Position numbers and translations under genes: made by a program. Positions 1-8,521 of a stretch of DNA of 17,572 nt are shown one piece after another. Each line of letters opens with the position of its first letter. The stretch's first letter is position 1. Source of the stretch: Chrysochromulina tobinii. Lineage: Eukaryota; Haptophyta; Prymnesiales; Chrysochromulinaceae. The stretch lies in the NCBI GenBank assembly GCA_001275005.1, contig JWZX01002707.1, forward strand, positions 1-17,572. Direction: 5' to 3'. Under the pieces are notes generated by a model. The model saw only the letters and a program-made list of their open reading frames with translations. It had not been told where the DNA came from and did not search any database.

Positions 1-1370
1 CTCGTACGAGGCCGACCCTGGGATGTGTGTCATGTCGGATCCGGCGTCGGAGCCGTGCCACGAGCTGCCAGGAGTGGGCGAAGGGGTAAGTGGGTAGCAG
101 CGCGGGAGCGCCGCCGCCCACCCCTGGGACCTGTTCTGTTGTGTCAACCGTGTGGTGGTCATCCCCTCGTAGTGAGGAAGAGCTCAGTGAGCTACCCGAG
201 TGTGTGTTGCGTGAACGCCTGGTACGGCGCGCGGAGCGCGGCGTGAGCCACTTTGCATGCAAATGCCAACTGTTGACGGATGCGAAAAAAAGACGTGGTG
301 GCAAACTCGTGGACACGCCCTTAACACGCCCTAGTGTAACGAAGGCGCTTCCGGCGTCGATTGCGATCCAACCGTCGGATTCCATGATCGCTTCGGAGCA
401 CGTGGAAGCGTCCTTGGTGTTGGAAGTCGAGAAAGTCTTGCAAGCGGCCTTCGAGCAAACTCTGAGAGAGTCGCTTGCCGCCTCCGAGCAGCGATTAGCC
501 CAGGCCGCAATGGCGGGCCGTGCAAAGGAGCTCGAGGCTGCGGAGGCGCGCATTGCAGCATTGCAAGCGCGCGCACGTTCTTCTCGGGCAGAGATCGAGT
601 GTGCCATCATTCGGGCGGAGCTTGCGCTCGAGGAGGCGAACCCGAAGCGGGCCGCTCAGACAGCAACGGGCAAAGAGACGAGAGAGGGCGGCCAGTCACG
701 CGCAGCCGTGGCCTCGATGGTCGAGTCGGCGTGGGCCGAGGGGGAGGCGGCCGCGGAGGCACGCGCCCGTGCACGAGCGGCCGCCGCCGCCCTCGCTGCC
801 ACAGAAGACAAGGAGGCGGCGGTCGTGGCCGCCATCGCACGCACCGAGAACCGCGCGCGGAGGCAGCTGCAGACGGCCGATGCCGCGGTTGCTGCGGCAG
901 AGGCAGCGTCGGCGCAGGCGACCGTGCTGGTGGCCGAGGCGCACGAGCTCCTCGCAATTGCGCAGCCCACGGTGCGCTCCCTTTTATTACAGCTGCGCCT
1001 CTCGCACCGACAGGCTTCGCAACATGAGAGCCGCAGAGCGGTGCTCGAAGCAGAGGCACTCGACCGCCGGCTGACGGAGGCATTCAGACGAACCGAGGCA
1101 CGGATTCTGGCGTCGCTCGGCCACATGCCGGCACATCCGAAGGCGGAGACAGCCAAGGCAGCAGCCTCGGCAGCGGCAGTGGCGGCGGACGCAGCGGCGG
1201 CGCTTGCAGGGCCTCAAAGCGATTCGAACTCTCTCATTCTTGCCTCTCCCCTCATGGCAAGCTGCTCGTCTGCACCAGTCGTGTTCGCGCTGCCGCTCCC
1301 CACACTCGAAGAGCTGGTCGCTCAGATCGAAGCCGAAGAGTTAGCCGAGGAGTCGCGTCGGGCGCATTGA
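1..1370 (+). CDS. Ala/Glu-rich coiled-coil protein, 5'-truncated
   Basis: The frame is open to a TGA at 1368-1370. A long central part (roughly 400-1220) encodes heptad-like, Ala/Glu/Arg/Gln-rich helix (for example AKELEAAEARIAALQARARS), so an elongated coiled coil is expected. A less repetitive tail ends in a short acidic helix (LEELVAQIEAEELAEESRRAH). I recognise no catalytic domain and do not assign a function. Upstream, the frame meets TAA at 87-89. A consensus donor (GG|GTAAGT at 86) and an acceptor (CCCCTCGTAG, ending 172) would remove that stop and join an open frame from position 3 to GEEELSELPEC in phase 2. I infer a first intron at 86-172 and a 5' end beyond the window. If that is wrong, the first in-frame ATG is at 384, in a weak context (T at -3). 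Coding status is fairly likely; exon structure is uncertain. Confidence 0.55.
86..172 (+). other. putative 87-nt GT-AG intron
   Basis: The donor GTAAGT is perfect consensus and the acceptor CCCCTCGTAG follows a T-rich stretch. Removal joins two open frames in phase 2 and eliminates an in-frame TAA. This is inferred from splice-site quality and frame only. Confidence 0.45.
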
Positions 1371-2276
1371 GATTACATTGAGATCATGGTCCTCCGCGAA
1401 CTTGGTATAGCCGCCGCAGTGGGGTCGGCTGCATCCTGCATGTCACGGTTATGAGTGGTTATGAGCGCACACCCTCGCTCGGCCGCTCGCGCCCCGACAT
1501 AGCCCCGACAATCGAATTTAATTAAAACCGCGTCCGGTCGTTCGGCACGATTCTTGAATCCGTGACGATGTAGAGGCGCCCCCGCCCGTGAATGTGCGTG
1601 CGGGAGGCATGGCGGGAGGTGAATTTGTTGTCGATGACGATGCGAGCGTTCGACCGCTCATTCCTTTGAGAGGTTACGTGCTCAGTCGGGAGGAGTTTAA
1701 ACCACGCGTGACCGGATCGCCCCACAGCGCACATACGGACACGCGCCGAGCGACAGCGAGACTGATTTGTGTGTGGAATCATCCCCATTAATTTCCCAAA
1801 CCCAATCGAATACCCCAGCCATACCCAAACACGACAGGAAAGTGTAACAGGTGTCGGGTTGGGGCTTGGCCCTTATAAACATGAAGAATAGTTAGACCCC
1901 CCCCCCCTTGGGTTAACCATTCGATTCCCAAACAGATGTAGGGTGCCCCCTAATAAACATGAAAAATAGTAGACCACTCCCCTTGGGTTAACCATTCAAA
2001 ATTCCCAAACATCTAACATGTGTTGGTGTACGGGTTGGCGGCCCTTGTTAACATAAAACAATAAACCAATGGTGAATGGAAAATTTAGAAGACTAGACCT
2101 CAACAGCCCACTCGCTGTCTCGTAATCACTACTTGGCGCGGCTTCAGTGGCTAACCATTAACGTAATCACCGCACTCACTTTCGCATCCCCCAAATTAAG
2201 ATCCAGCAGCCGAACCAGAAGCAGAGCCGTCTCGGAAAAGTGCGCGTGTCACGGGTCGCGTGTCACTGGTCGTCCG
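1371..2276. other. intergenic region, no supported gene
   Basis: About 900 bp between the end of the coiled-coil gene and the end of the methyltransferase gene, which converge here. Base composition is more AT-rich than the flanking genes, for example around 1510-1525. The short frames here have no recognisable protein character. The main structure is a degenerate tandem repeat at about 1789-2065, listed separately. There are also small direct repeats such as GGTTATGAG twice near 1447-1464 and AGCCCCGACA twice near 1490-1510. Confidence 0.6.
1789..2065. repeat. degenerate tandem repeat, period about 75-78 bp
   Basis: Blocks recur in the same order. ATAAACATGAARAATAG lies at 1875 and 1953. 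TTGGGTTAACCATTC lies at 1908 and 1983. CCCAAAC preceded by ATTTC or ATTCC lies near 1795, 1927 and 2003. A GGGTTGG...GGCCCTT block lies at about 1856 and 2037. A C-homopolymer of about 11 nt interrupts the first copy at 1897-1907. Roughly two good copies and flanking partial ones are present. It does not resemble a coding sequence or a known transposon terminus to me. Confidence 0.7.
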
Positions 2277-3839
2277 CTATTTGCTCCTCCGTCCGCCGCG
2301 TCCGCTCCAGCCTCCCTCGCGCCGCGTGAGCACCGCGCCAAAGAAGCCGTCGCAGCCATGCTCGGCGGGGCTCAGCCGCAAGTAGTCGCCGTCGAGCGGT
2401 GCGAAAAAGCTCGCAGGCGGCGTGAGTTCAAACTCGGCGCCGTCTTCGCTCGCGAGGAATCGGCCCACCTGCTCCTCGTTCTCGTCGGGCAGCAGCGAGC
2501 ACGTGGCGTACACGAGGGTGCCGCCCGGCCGCACGAGCCGTGCGGCGCGCTGGAGCACGTCGGCCTGGAGCGGCAGCAACTCCTCGAGCGGGGGTGTGCG
2601 CCGCTGCCAGCGCGCATCCGGATTGCGCCGCCACGCTCCCAAGCCGCTGCACGGAGCATCGACGAGGACGCGATCAAAGTGGCGCTTCCGCCGTTTGAGC
2701 CAGACGTCCTTGCCAGGCGCGATGACGTGCCGCTGTGCGATGTCGACACCCGCTTTGACGAAGCGCGGCGCGGCGCGTCCCAAGCGCGTCTCGTCGATGT
2801 CGGCGGCAACCAAGACGCCCTTGTTCTGCATGGCTGCCGCGAGGGCGAGCGACTTGCCGCCCGCGCCCGCGCAGTAATCGAGCACCTGCTCGCCCGCGCG
2901 CGCGCCCACAAGCAGCGCGAGCAGCTGGGACCCCTCGTCTTGCACGTCCACGTCGCCTGAGAGCAGCCCGGGCACACGGCCGAGCGCGACCGCGCGCTCT
3001 TGCAGCCGGATGCCCACGGGCGAGAAGGGCGTGGGCTCGGCTGAAAAGCCCGCCCGTCGGATCGCCTCGAGGGCGGCGTTCCGCGTGCCCTTGAGCGTGT
3101 TTACGCGCAGGTCGAGCGGCGCGGGCAGCTGGAGCGCACGCATCTGTCGCTCGAGCGTCCCCGCCGGATGCGGCCCGCCCTCCTGCTCCTTGCCCTGCTG
3201 CTCGTCCCCCCCAAAGGCGGCGCACATGCGCGGCCACGCCCACGCGGGGCACTCGAGCCGCGTGGCGAGGGGCATGCCGGCGCACTCTAGAGGCGGCGTG
3301 AGGGCGCACAGCCAGGCCATCTCGGCGGCGTCGAGACGGAGAGCGTCGCCGATGGCCGGCACGCGCCACTCGGCACACAACCGCAGGCTCGCGAGCAGCC
3401 GGTTGCGCGCGCTCGGGTCCACGCCGAGCGCACGCAGCCGCCACTCGAGCCGCGCGTGCGAGCGCACGGCTCGCTCGAGGGTCGCCTGGATCGCGGCAAG
3501 CTCGTCGTTCCAGATGTGGTTGGCGCGCACGTGATGTGCGAGAAGCGCGTCGAGCGGCGCGCCAGACGCCTGCTGCTGCGCCAGCAGAGCCAGGGCGGTG
3601 GGTACAGCACCTGTGCCTGGCTCGAGCAGAACCACCTCTGGCGCATCGCTGCTGTCCTCATCAACCTCTGCTTCGTGCTGCATGCGCACCGCCGGCCGCC
3701 GCCGCCGCTGCTGCTGCTGCTGCTGCTGCTGAGAGCGTGAGCAGCGCAAGTGCCTCGGCCAGTGCACCGCCGGAGCGCCAAAATTTGGCGCCGTCGTCGT
3801 GTAGGCTGCTAGAACAGCCGACAGGAGGTGTGTCAACAT
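2277..3839 (-). CDS. RsmB/NOP2/Sun-family RNA (cytosine-C5) methyltransferase, probably organellar
   Basis: A 520-aa AdoMet-dependent methyltransferase. An N-terminal RsmB-like helical part (about 75-210) precedes LDLRVNTLKGTR (243-254), VQDEGSQLLALLV (299-311), the SAM-binding DYCAGAGGKS (321-330), ADIDE (346-350), motif IV DAPCSGLG (394-401, Cys397), motif VI ATCSLLPDENEEQV (445-458, Cys447) and the C-terminal DGFFGAVLTR. The PCS and TCS cysteines are the product-release and catalytic residues known in this family. Bacterial relatives make m5C in 16S rRNA. The leader MLTHLLSAVLAAYTTTAP is signal-like, followed by an Arg-rich stretch, so plastid or mitochondrial import is inferred. Residues 37-44 are an uninterrupted Gln run followed by RRRR, low-complexity DNA in a non-conserved region. 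The ATG at 3839 has G at -3; the alternative Met53 would remove the leader. Family call is firm; exact RNA target and compartment are not. Confidence 0.9.
   Translation of the reverse strand: MLTHLLSAVLAAYTTTAPNFGAPAVHWPRHLRCSRSQQQQQQQQRRRRPAVRMQHEAEVDEDSSDAPEVVLLEPGTGAVPTALALLAQQQASGAPLDALLAHHVRANHIWNDELAAIQATLERAVRSHARLEWRLRALGVDPSARNRLLASLRLCAEWRVPAIGDALRLDAAEMAWLCALTPPLECAGMPLATRLECPAWAWPRMCAAFGGDEQQGKEQEGGPHPAGTLERQMRALQLPAPLDLRVNTLKGTRNAALEAIRRAGFSAEPTPFSPVGIRLQERAVALGRVPGLLSGDVDVQDEGSQLLALLVGARAGEQVLDYCAGAGGKSLALAAAMQNKGVLVAADIDETRLGRAAPRFVKAGVDIAQRHVIAPGKDVWLKRRKRHFDRVLVDAPCSGLGAWRRNPDARWQRRTPPLEELLPLQADVLQRAARLVRPGGTLVYATCSLLPDENEEQVGRFLASEDGAEFELTPPASFFAPLDGDYLRLSPAEHGCDGFFGAVLTRREGGWSGRGGRRSK
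3693..3731. repeat. CCG/CTG trinucleotide microsatellite
   Basis: A CCG-type run is followed by eight perfect CTG units (3708-3731) on the + strand. It encodes the Q8-R4 segment of the methyltransferase leader on the - strand. Likely length-polymorphic. Confidence 0.85.
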
Positions 3840-4637
3840 CGCCTAGACGCCGGCGCCGTTGCGGTCGTTCAAGTGAACATTTGGGGCACAAGATTTTGAC
3901 CTCAGTGGAAAGGAGGGTTTCACTGCATGTACTCACACAGGTAGTCACCCGCTTACCCCAATCGCCTATGCGCTATGGTGTTTCAACATGTGGTGGCTAG
4001 TGCGGTAGTGGGACCATGGGCGATCGAATTAAAGTGATCTACCTCAATATTTAATCTCCGCACCCCGGGCACAACTAATGACACTGGCCCGACTCTTGAT
4101 TCATCGTTCCTAAGGTGATGATGCATGTGGCATGACCTATCCGGTTAATCCGTCTGCGTGAACGCAGAATCTTGTCCACGACAAAACCGAAAACGCGCGC
4201 CGCGTTTTGGCTAGTGTTTTGGGCTAGCGGTATACTGTATTCGCGCAGTTAGGGTTGATGATACCCCGCACCCCACGCACGACGCGCGCGACACCACGAC
4301 CTTCTTCTCTGACCAAAGGGCTCTCTCGTCTTCCCCCCGCTTATCTGATAGACATAGAGCGACACACACACACACACGCCCCCAACCGGGAACCCATGTT
4401 CCCGTTTCTTCCTCTGAACATGAAGAGCATGAAGAGCGGCAGTCTCATCATGCCCATCAGGTCGGCCAACCGGCACGAATCCGCCCTCCTTCCTCCACCC
4501 CCCCGGGGGGTTAAGGTCGCTCTCACGAGGCAACGTTGTGCGCATCCCCCCTCCCCTTGGGTGCTCGAGGGGAACAATCTCGCGGAGGGAACAATCTGGC
4601 TCGGCGAGACGCCCAGCTCACATGGACAGATTGCTGC
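3840..4637. other. intergenic region with (AC)n microsatellite
   Basis: About 800 bp between the methyltransferase start (reading left) and the stop of the next - strand gene. It must hold the methyltransferase promoter and the 3' region of the Cj0069-like gene. A dinucleotide AC run lies at about 4362-4377. Short direct repeats occur, for example GAACATGAAGAGCATGAAGAG near 4417 (split as CATGAAGAG twice) and GGGAACAATCT twice near 4570-4600. I see no convincing exon, RNA gene or recognisable promoter element. Confidence 0.5.
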
Positions 4638-5993
4638 TTACTTCTTCTTGGCGTGCTGGAGCATCTCGATGGCCTTGACGCCCATGAGGTCGGTCAGCTG
4701 GCACGCGTCGAAGTAGTCCTCGTCGGGCACGTCGGCGAGCGTCTTCTCGCCACCGCACACGGCCTGGAACTTGGAGATGCCGACGCACGAGCAGTTGAAC
4801 TCGCCGACGGTGTACTCGGTCTTCTCGTCGGGGCAGTTGCGGGCGTACGGGCCATCGGGCCAGTTGTCGGGGTTCTTGGGAATGTAGTCGCACGTCCACA
4901 GGAGCGGCAGCGGCTCGCCCTCGAGGTGGAGCGACGGCAGAAGCGTCGGGATATCGGCGTACAGCTTCTGGATGAGGTTCTGGTACTTCTTGTCGCTGGG
5001 CTTGTAGTACGTGTAGTCCGACATGCCGCCGACGGCCGACATGCCGCCGCCCATAGGCTTCTTGTGGATGGCCATCTGGCACGTGTCGCCCGCCATCAGG
5101 ATGCGCACCTCGCCCTCGTCGATGCGCGGGAGCAGGCGCTGGTCGACCAGCTGGCCGTGCGCCGCCTTGCCGCCCTTGAGGTACTCGCCCGGGAAGGTCG
5201 ACTTCCACTCGCCCGCGCCTTCGCCGGCCGGGCCTTTGATGCAGAAGGTCATGAACTCCTTGACGGTGTGGTACTCGACGTGGTTGTCGTTCATCTCCAT
5301 GAGCTTGAGGTAGTCGTCGTCGCCGAGGGACTTGGCGCCGAACTCAGACGAGGGGTAGATCTCGACCTTGGTGTTGGACGCCTTATCCCAGAGCCAGCAG
5401 AGCCAGATGCCCTCGCCCGCCGAGCCACGGTTCTGCTTGATGACACGCGGCTGGAAGGCGCACGTCTTCTTGAAGCCGACGACGAGCTCCTCCTCGGTGT
5501 AGTACGCGAACGTGTCCTTGAGGCCGCAGTTGAGGCTGCCGATGTTGACGAGCGCGTCCTTGGCGCCCATCTGAGTCTGGATCTTGGGCGACGACCAGAT
5601 GAGCTTGCCCTTCGCGATGTACGCGTTCATGAGGTCGTCGAAGCGGGCCTGGGTGCCCTCGGCGGTGCCCTGCGAGAGCTGGCCGGGGTTGATGCGCACG
5701 ACGAGCGCATCATACTTGGCCGTGAGGGCCTCGAACTCCTTCACGTCATCCTTGTTCTTCTCCGAATCGAAGAGAATGAGGTCGCACGCGCCGCCCGCCT
5801 TGATAATCGAGTTCGCGATCGGGATCGAGTCAATACGGTTGCCGTCGGGGCCCTTGTCGGAGCCACCGTTCTTGGCGCCCGGCACCTTGAACTGGACGAC
5901 GGCGAGCTTGAACATGGCGCCCTCGGGCGACGGCAGCAGCGTGTTCGCGCGGTACCCCATCGGGGTCGCAACCAGGGAGGAGCCAGCGCCCAT
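4638..5993 (-). CDS. Cj0069-like (ATP-grasp-like) protein, possible N-myristoylation
   Basis: 451 aa from the ATG at 5993, ending HAKKK-TAA. I chose this start over the upstream in-frame codon at 6059 because it has an excellent Kozak context (AACATGG) and gives MGAGSSLV, with Gly2 and Ser6 as in N-myristoylated proteins. The body matches what I recall of the bacterial Cj0069-type family. It has an N-terminal Rossmann-like half with DALVVRINPGQLSQGT (about 95-110), then an ATP-grasp-like segment RVIKQNRGSAGEGIW (about 183-197), where the glycine-rich loop follows a basic residue. RILMAGDTCQMAIHKKP is a later conserved-looking strand. The family's substrate is unknown, so no reaction is named. 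No signal peptide or membrane segment is visible. It is divergent from the Kelch gene, with 268 bp between start codons. Coding status is very certain from length and composition; the family name is moderately sure. Confidence 0.82.
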   Translation of the reverse strand: MGAGSSLVATPMGYRANTLLPSPEGAMFKLAVVQFKVPGAKNGGSDKGPDGNRIDSIPIANSIIKAGGACDLILFDSEKNKDDVKEFEALTAKYDALVVRINPGQLSQGTAEGTQARFDDLMNAYIAKGKLIWSSPKIQTQMGAKDALVNIGSLNCGLKDTFAYYTEEELVVGFKKTCAFQPRVIKQNRGSAGEGIWLCWLWDKASNTKVEIYPSSEFGAKSLGDDDYLKLMEMNDNHVEYHTVKEFMTFCIKGPAGEGAGEWKSTFPGEYLKGGKAAHGQLVDQRLLPRIDEGEVRILMAGDTCQMAIHKKPMGGGMSAVGGMSDYTYYKPSDKKYQNLIQKLYADIPTLLPSLHLEGEPLPLLWTCDYIPKNPDNWPDGPYARNCPDEKTEYTVGEFNCSCVGISKFQAVCGGEKTLADVPDEDYFDACQLTDLMGVKAIEMLQHAKKK

Positions 5994-6261
5994 GTTAGCA
6001 GGGTTTGTTGTTAGCGCGGACCGACGTCGGCACGAGTAACTGCGATTCTGCGACTTCAATCAAAGTGCCACGTCCCAAGATGAAACCGCTGCTCGCGCGC
6101 GGGGTCAGACCGTCAGGCAAATGGCTCCTAATCGGCCCCCTTGCTTTGCCTTGTCTTGGTTCTAGCTTCCGTTGACATGCCTCCCAGACTTGGCAAGAAC
6201 TTGGCTAGGCTCCTTGCTTGCGTCCGGCGTGTGATTGCAACTTTCGGCAAGTTCCTGAAGA

Positions 6262-8187
6262 ATGGCAAGCGACGAAGCTGGCGCAGTCTCACGCCACCAC
6301 GACGGTCTGAGCCTGCACGAGGGCCAGATCGTCGTGGTCGTGCGCCTCGAGCGGGCACCTCACTACAACTATGCTCCCGGCGTCGTCGTTCGGAGGGTCG
6401 ACGATGATGGGCGCCTAGGCGTAGAGCTGCTGCACGGCAGGCGGCAGACGCTCTCAATACGCCGTAGCAACCTGCTCCGTGCGGACCATGAGGAAGATCG
6501 GGTTGCGATCCTGACGCAGGCCGTCTGGGAGCGGCAGCTCGAGCTGCGCGTGGCTCGCAACTATTTGCTCGACCGCCTCCGCGGCGAAGAGGGATTGGCG
6601 CTTCACATCGCCTCCTTCTTTCCAGCCCGCCAGACGATGGCGCTGACGACTGGTTTCGCGATGGGCTGCATCGTGCCGACGTGGAGTTGCGCGACACTCT
6701 CCACGGCAGGACGCCTGCACTGGCGTCCGATTCACGAGCAGCGCGATGGCCGCCAGGCGGTCTTCGGAGCGTCACGTGTGCGCGACGGCATCGTACGCAT
6801 CGACTGCGCGGTGGTCGACATCGGCTCGGGACGGTTCGTCGTCGCGGGCGGGTGCGACGACCACCCCTCGCGCGCGCGCACCTTTTTCAAGAGCGCCTTC
6901 ATCTACGACGCCCTGACGCACGCTGCGACGCCGCTGCCGGACATGCCGTGCGCCAGGCATGGCTGCGGCGGCGCGCTCGTCGACGGGAAGGTGTTTGTGG
7001 TCGGCGGCGGGTACGCGGACATGCGCGGTGCCGGCACCGTGTGCTCCGTGCTCGACCTCGCGACACACACGTGGTCCCCACTCCCGAGCGCCGAGTTCGA
7101 CGAGGAGACTCTCGTGCGACTCTCCCGTCAGCTCGAGCTCGAGGAGATGCTCGTGGACGAAGTGTTGCGTCGGAGGCGCAACAAGGCTCACCTCGCCGCG
7201 ATGCAAAAGCTCCAGGTCCTGCAGCGTCCGATCGCCTTCGTACCTGTCGGGAGCGTCGCTAGCCGGCTGGTCTGCTTCGTGGGCGGCCTCGCGCTCGTCT
7301 TCAACCCAGCCGACCCGGAAGCCGGCTGGCAGCTGGGCACGAATTACGAGGCGAGTCACGCCCTCAACCTCGGCTTCAACGCGCAGGCATGCACCGAGTG
7401 GGCCGGCCATCTGATCATTTCAGCGGGCAGAGGCTCCGGAGCAAGGGGGGCGAACACGGGGGATGGCCTGTCACACGGCTGCGGCGTCGCCGCCTTCACC
7501 TTCGTCGAACAGAGTCCCGAGCAGGAGGAGCCGTGGAGGCGAGACTATCGACGGTGTGCGTGGGACCAAGGGCCGAGCGGCCGCAGACCAGAGGTCGGAG
7601 AGGACGTGCTCAAGGCGATGCTCGAGGTGCAGGCTGCAATGGAAGTCGTCGCCGTCGGGGCCGAGGACGAGCACGACACACCCAGAGAGCATGCCATCAC
7701 AGAGAACGCCCTCCACACAGCACTGAGGGCTTTGCGCCCGTCGTGGGCGTGCGGTCGATGGAAGTACCTTGGCCAGGCCAGTGCCAGTGCGCGGGTGGGT
7801 GCCGGCCTCGCCGTCATACACGATCAGCTCTTCATCTCCGGCGGCGTCGACGAGAACACGGGCTTCGACGGCACGATCGCTCGCTGGACAGGCACAGTGG
7901 AGGACCTCTTGGGCAGCGTGCCAGGGGGGGGCGCCAAGCGCCGTGTACGGCTTGGCGTCAAGCTCGATTATCACAAGAAGCCGATTTCGGGCGGGCCAAT
8001 CGACTCGGACGACGAGGAATTCCCCACAGGCATGTACGGCAGCACATTCGTCGAGAAGTGCGTGCGGCCGTGGGTGGCCGTTTCGGGTCTCGAGCTGCCG
8101 ACTGCGATGCATGCACACTCAGCGATCGCAGTGCCATGGCTGCCCTCGATGCTGATGGGCGCCGTATCGGGCGTGGAGAGTGAGTAG
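6262..8187 (+). CDS. Kelch-type beta-propeller protein with N-terminal SH3/Tudor-like segment
   Basis: A single-exon 641-aa frame; ATG in strong context (AGAATGG). Residues 18-73 (LHEGQIVVVVRLERAPHYN... then VELLHGRRQTLSIRRSNLL) look like a small beta-barrel of SH3/Tudor type, here inferred from strand pattern only. Residues 188-276 contain two clear Kelch blades: RFVVAGGCDD with FIYDALTHAATPLPDMPCARHG, then KVFVVGGGYADMRGAG with SVLDLATHTWSPLP. Further blade-like segments are LVCFVGGLALVFNP (337-349), LIISAGRGSGA (384-394) and ARVGAGLAVIHDQLFISGGVDENTG (510-534, G-G doublet at 527-528). A charged helix (about 280-318) and an acidic region (420-500) interrupt the propeller. Kelch propellers usually bind proteins. 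Partner and process cannot be read from the sequence. No signal peptide or membrane segment. Confidence 0.85.
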   Translation: MASDEAGAVSRHHDGLSLHEGQIVVVVRLERAPHYNYAPGVVVRRVDDDGRLGVELLHGRRQTLSIRRSNLLRADHEEDRVAILTQAVWERQLELRVARNYLLDRLRGEEGLALHIASFFPARQTMALTTGFAMGCIVPTWSCATLSTAGRLHWRPIHEQRDGRQAVFGASRVRDGIVRIDCAVVDIGSGRFVVAGGCDDHPSRARTFFKSAFIYDALTHAATPLPDMPCARHGCGGALVDGKVFVVGGGYADMRGAGTVCSVLDLATHTWSPLPSAEFDEETLVRLSRQLELEEMLVDEVLRRRRNKAHLAAMQKLQVLQRPIAFVPVGSVASRLVCFVGGLALVFNPADPEAGWQLGTNYEASHALNLGFNAQACTEWAGHLIISAGRGSGARGANTGDGLSHGCGVAAFTFVEQSPEQEEPWRRDYRRCAWDQGPSGRRPEVGEDVLKAMLEVQAAMEVVAVGAEDEHDTPREHAITENALHTALRALRPSWACGRWKYLGQASASARVGAGLAVIHDQLFISGGVDENTGFDGTIARWTGTVEDLLGSVPGGGAKRRVRLGVKLDYHKKPISGGPIDSDDEEFPTGMYGSTFVEKCVRPWVAVSGLELPTAMHAHSAIAVPWLPSMLMGAVSGVESE

Positions 8188-8521
8188 GTCATGGCCTCGA
8201 CTCTAGCAACCTCTCTGCGTCCCGCTCCCCACGCGCACACCGCACTGCTCCGGACGTCCACTACTCGTACCCAGCTGCCCACACTGGTGCGGTGGGAGTC
8301 CACTGCCGCGCACTCAGCAGTACCGATTTTGGGATTTAATTGATGATTCGTCCTTTTCTGATTTGTGATTTTGTCCGGCTCTATACTCTATTTGCGGTGT
8401 TGATTGTCGAGACGAGCGTGTAGTTTAGAGTATACTCAACTCGGATGGCGGGGCGCTCCATAGGATATTCATCAGACGACTCACGGGTCCACGCTCCTGC
8501 TCCGGTCTCCGCTCCTGGTCG
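8188..8521. other. intergenic region between convergent genes
   Basis: About 330 bp separating the Kelch stop from the putative stop of the EF-hand gene. It has an AT-richer stretch (8325-8425) typical of 3' flanks here. No exon, RNA gene or notable repeat is seen. Confidence 0.5.

Noticed and set aside
599-1083. Several overlapping frames opposite or alongside the coiled-coil gene
   Set aside because: Shadows of the Ala/Glu-rich frame, itself supported by its helical pattern and length.
2133-2960. 275-codon + strand frame over the methyltransferase 3' half
   Set aside because: Antisense to conserved methyltransferase motifs; composition is that of a shadow frame.
4362-4377. (AC)n run as a possible regulatory Z-DNA element
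   Set aside because: Too short and common to claim a function; recorded only as a microsatellite.
4536-6014. 492-codon open frame on the + strand opposite the Cj0069-like gene
   Set aside because: It is the antisense of a strongly coding gene; its Leu/Val/Ala/Glu/Arg monotony is typical of a complementary-frame shadow in GC-rich DNA, and it has no domain.
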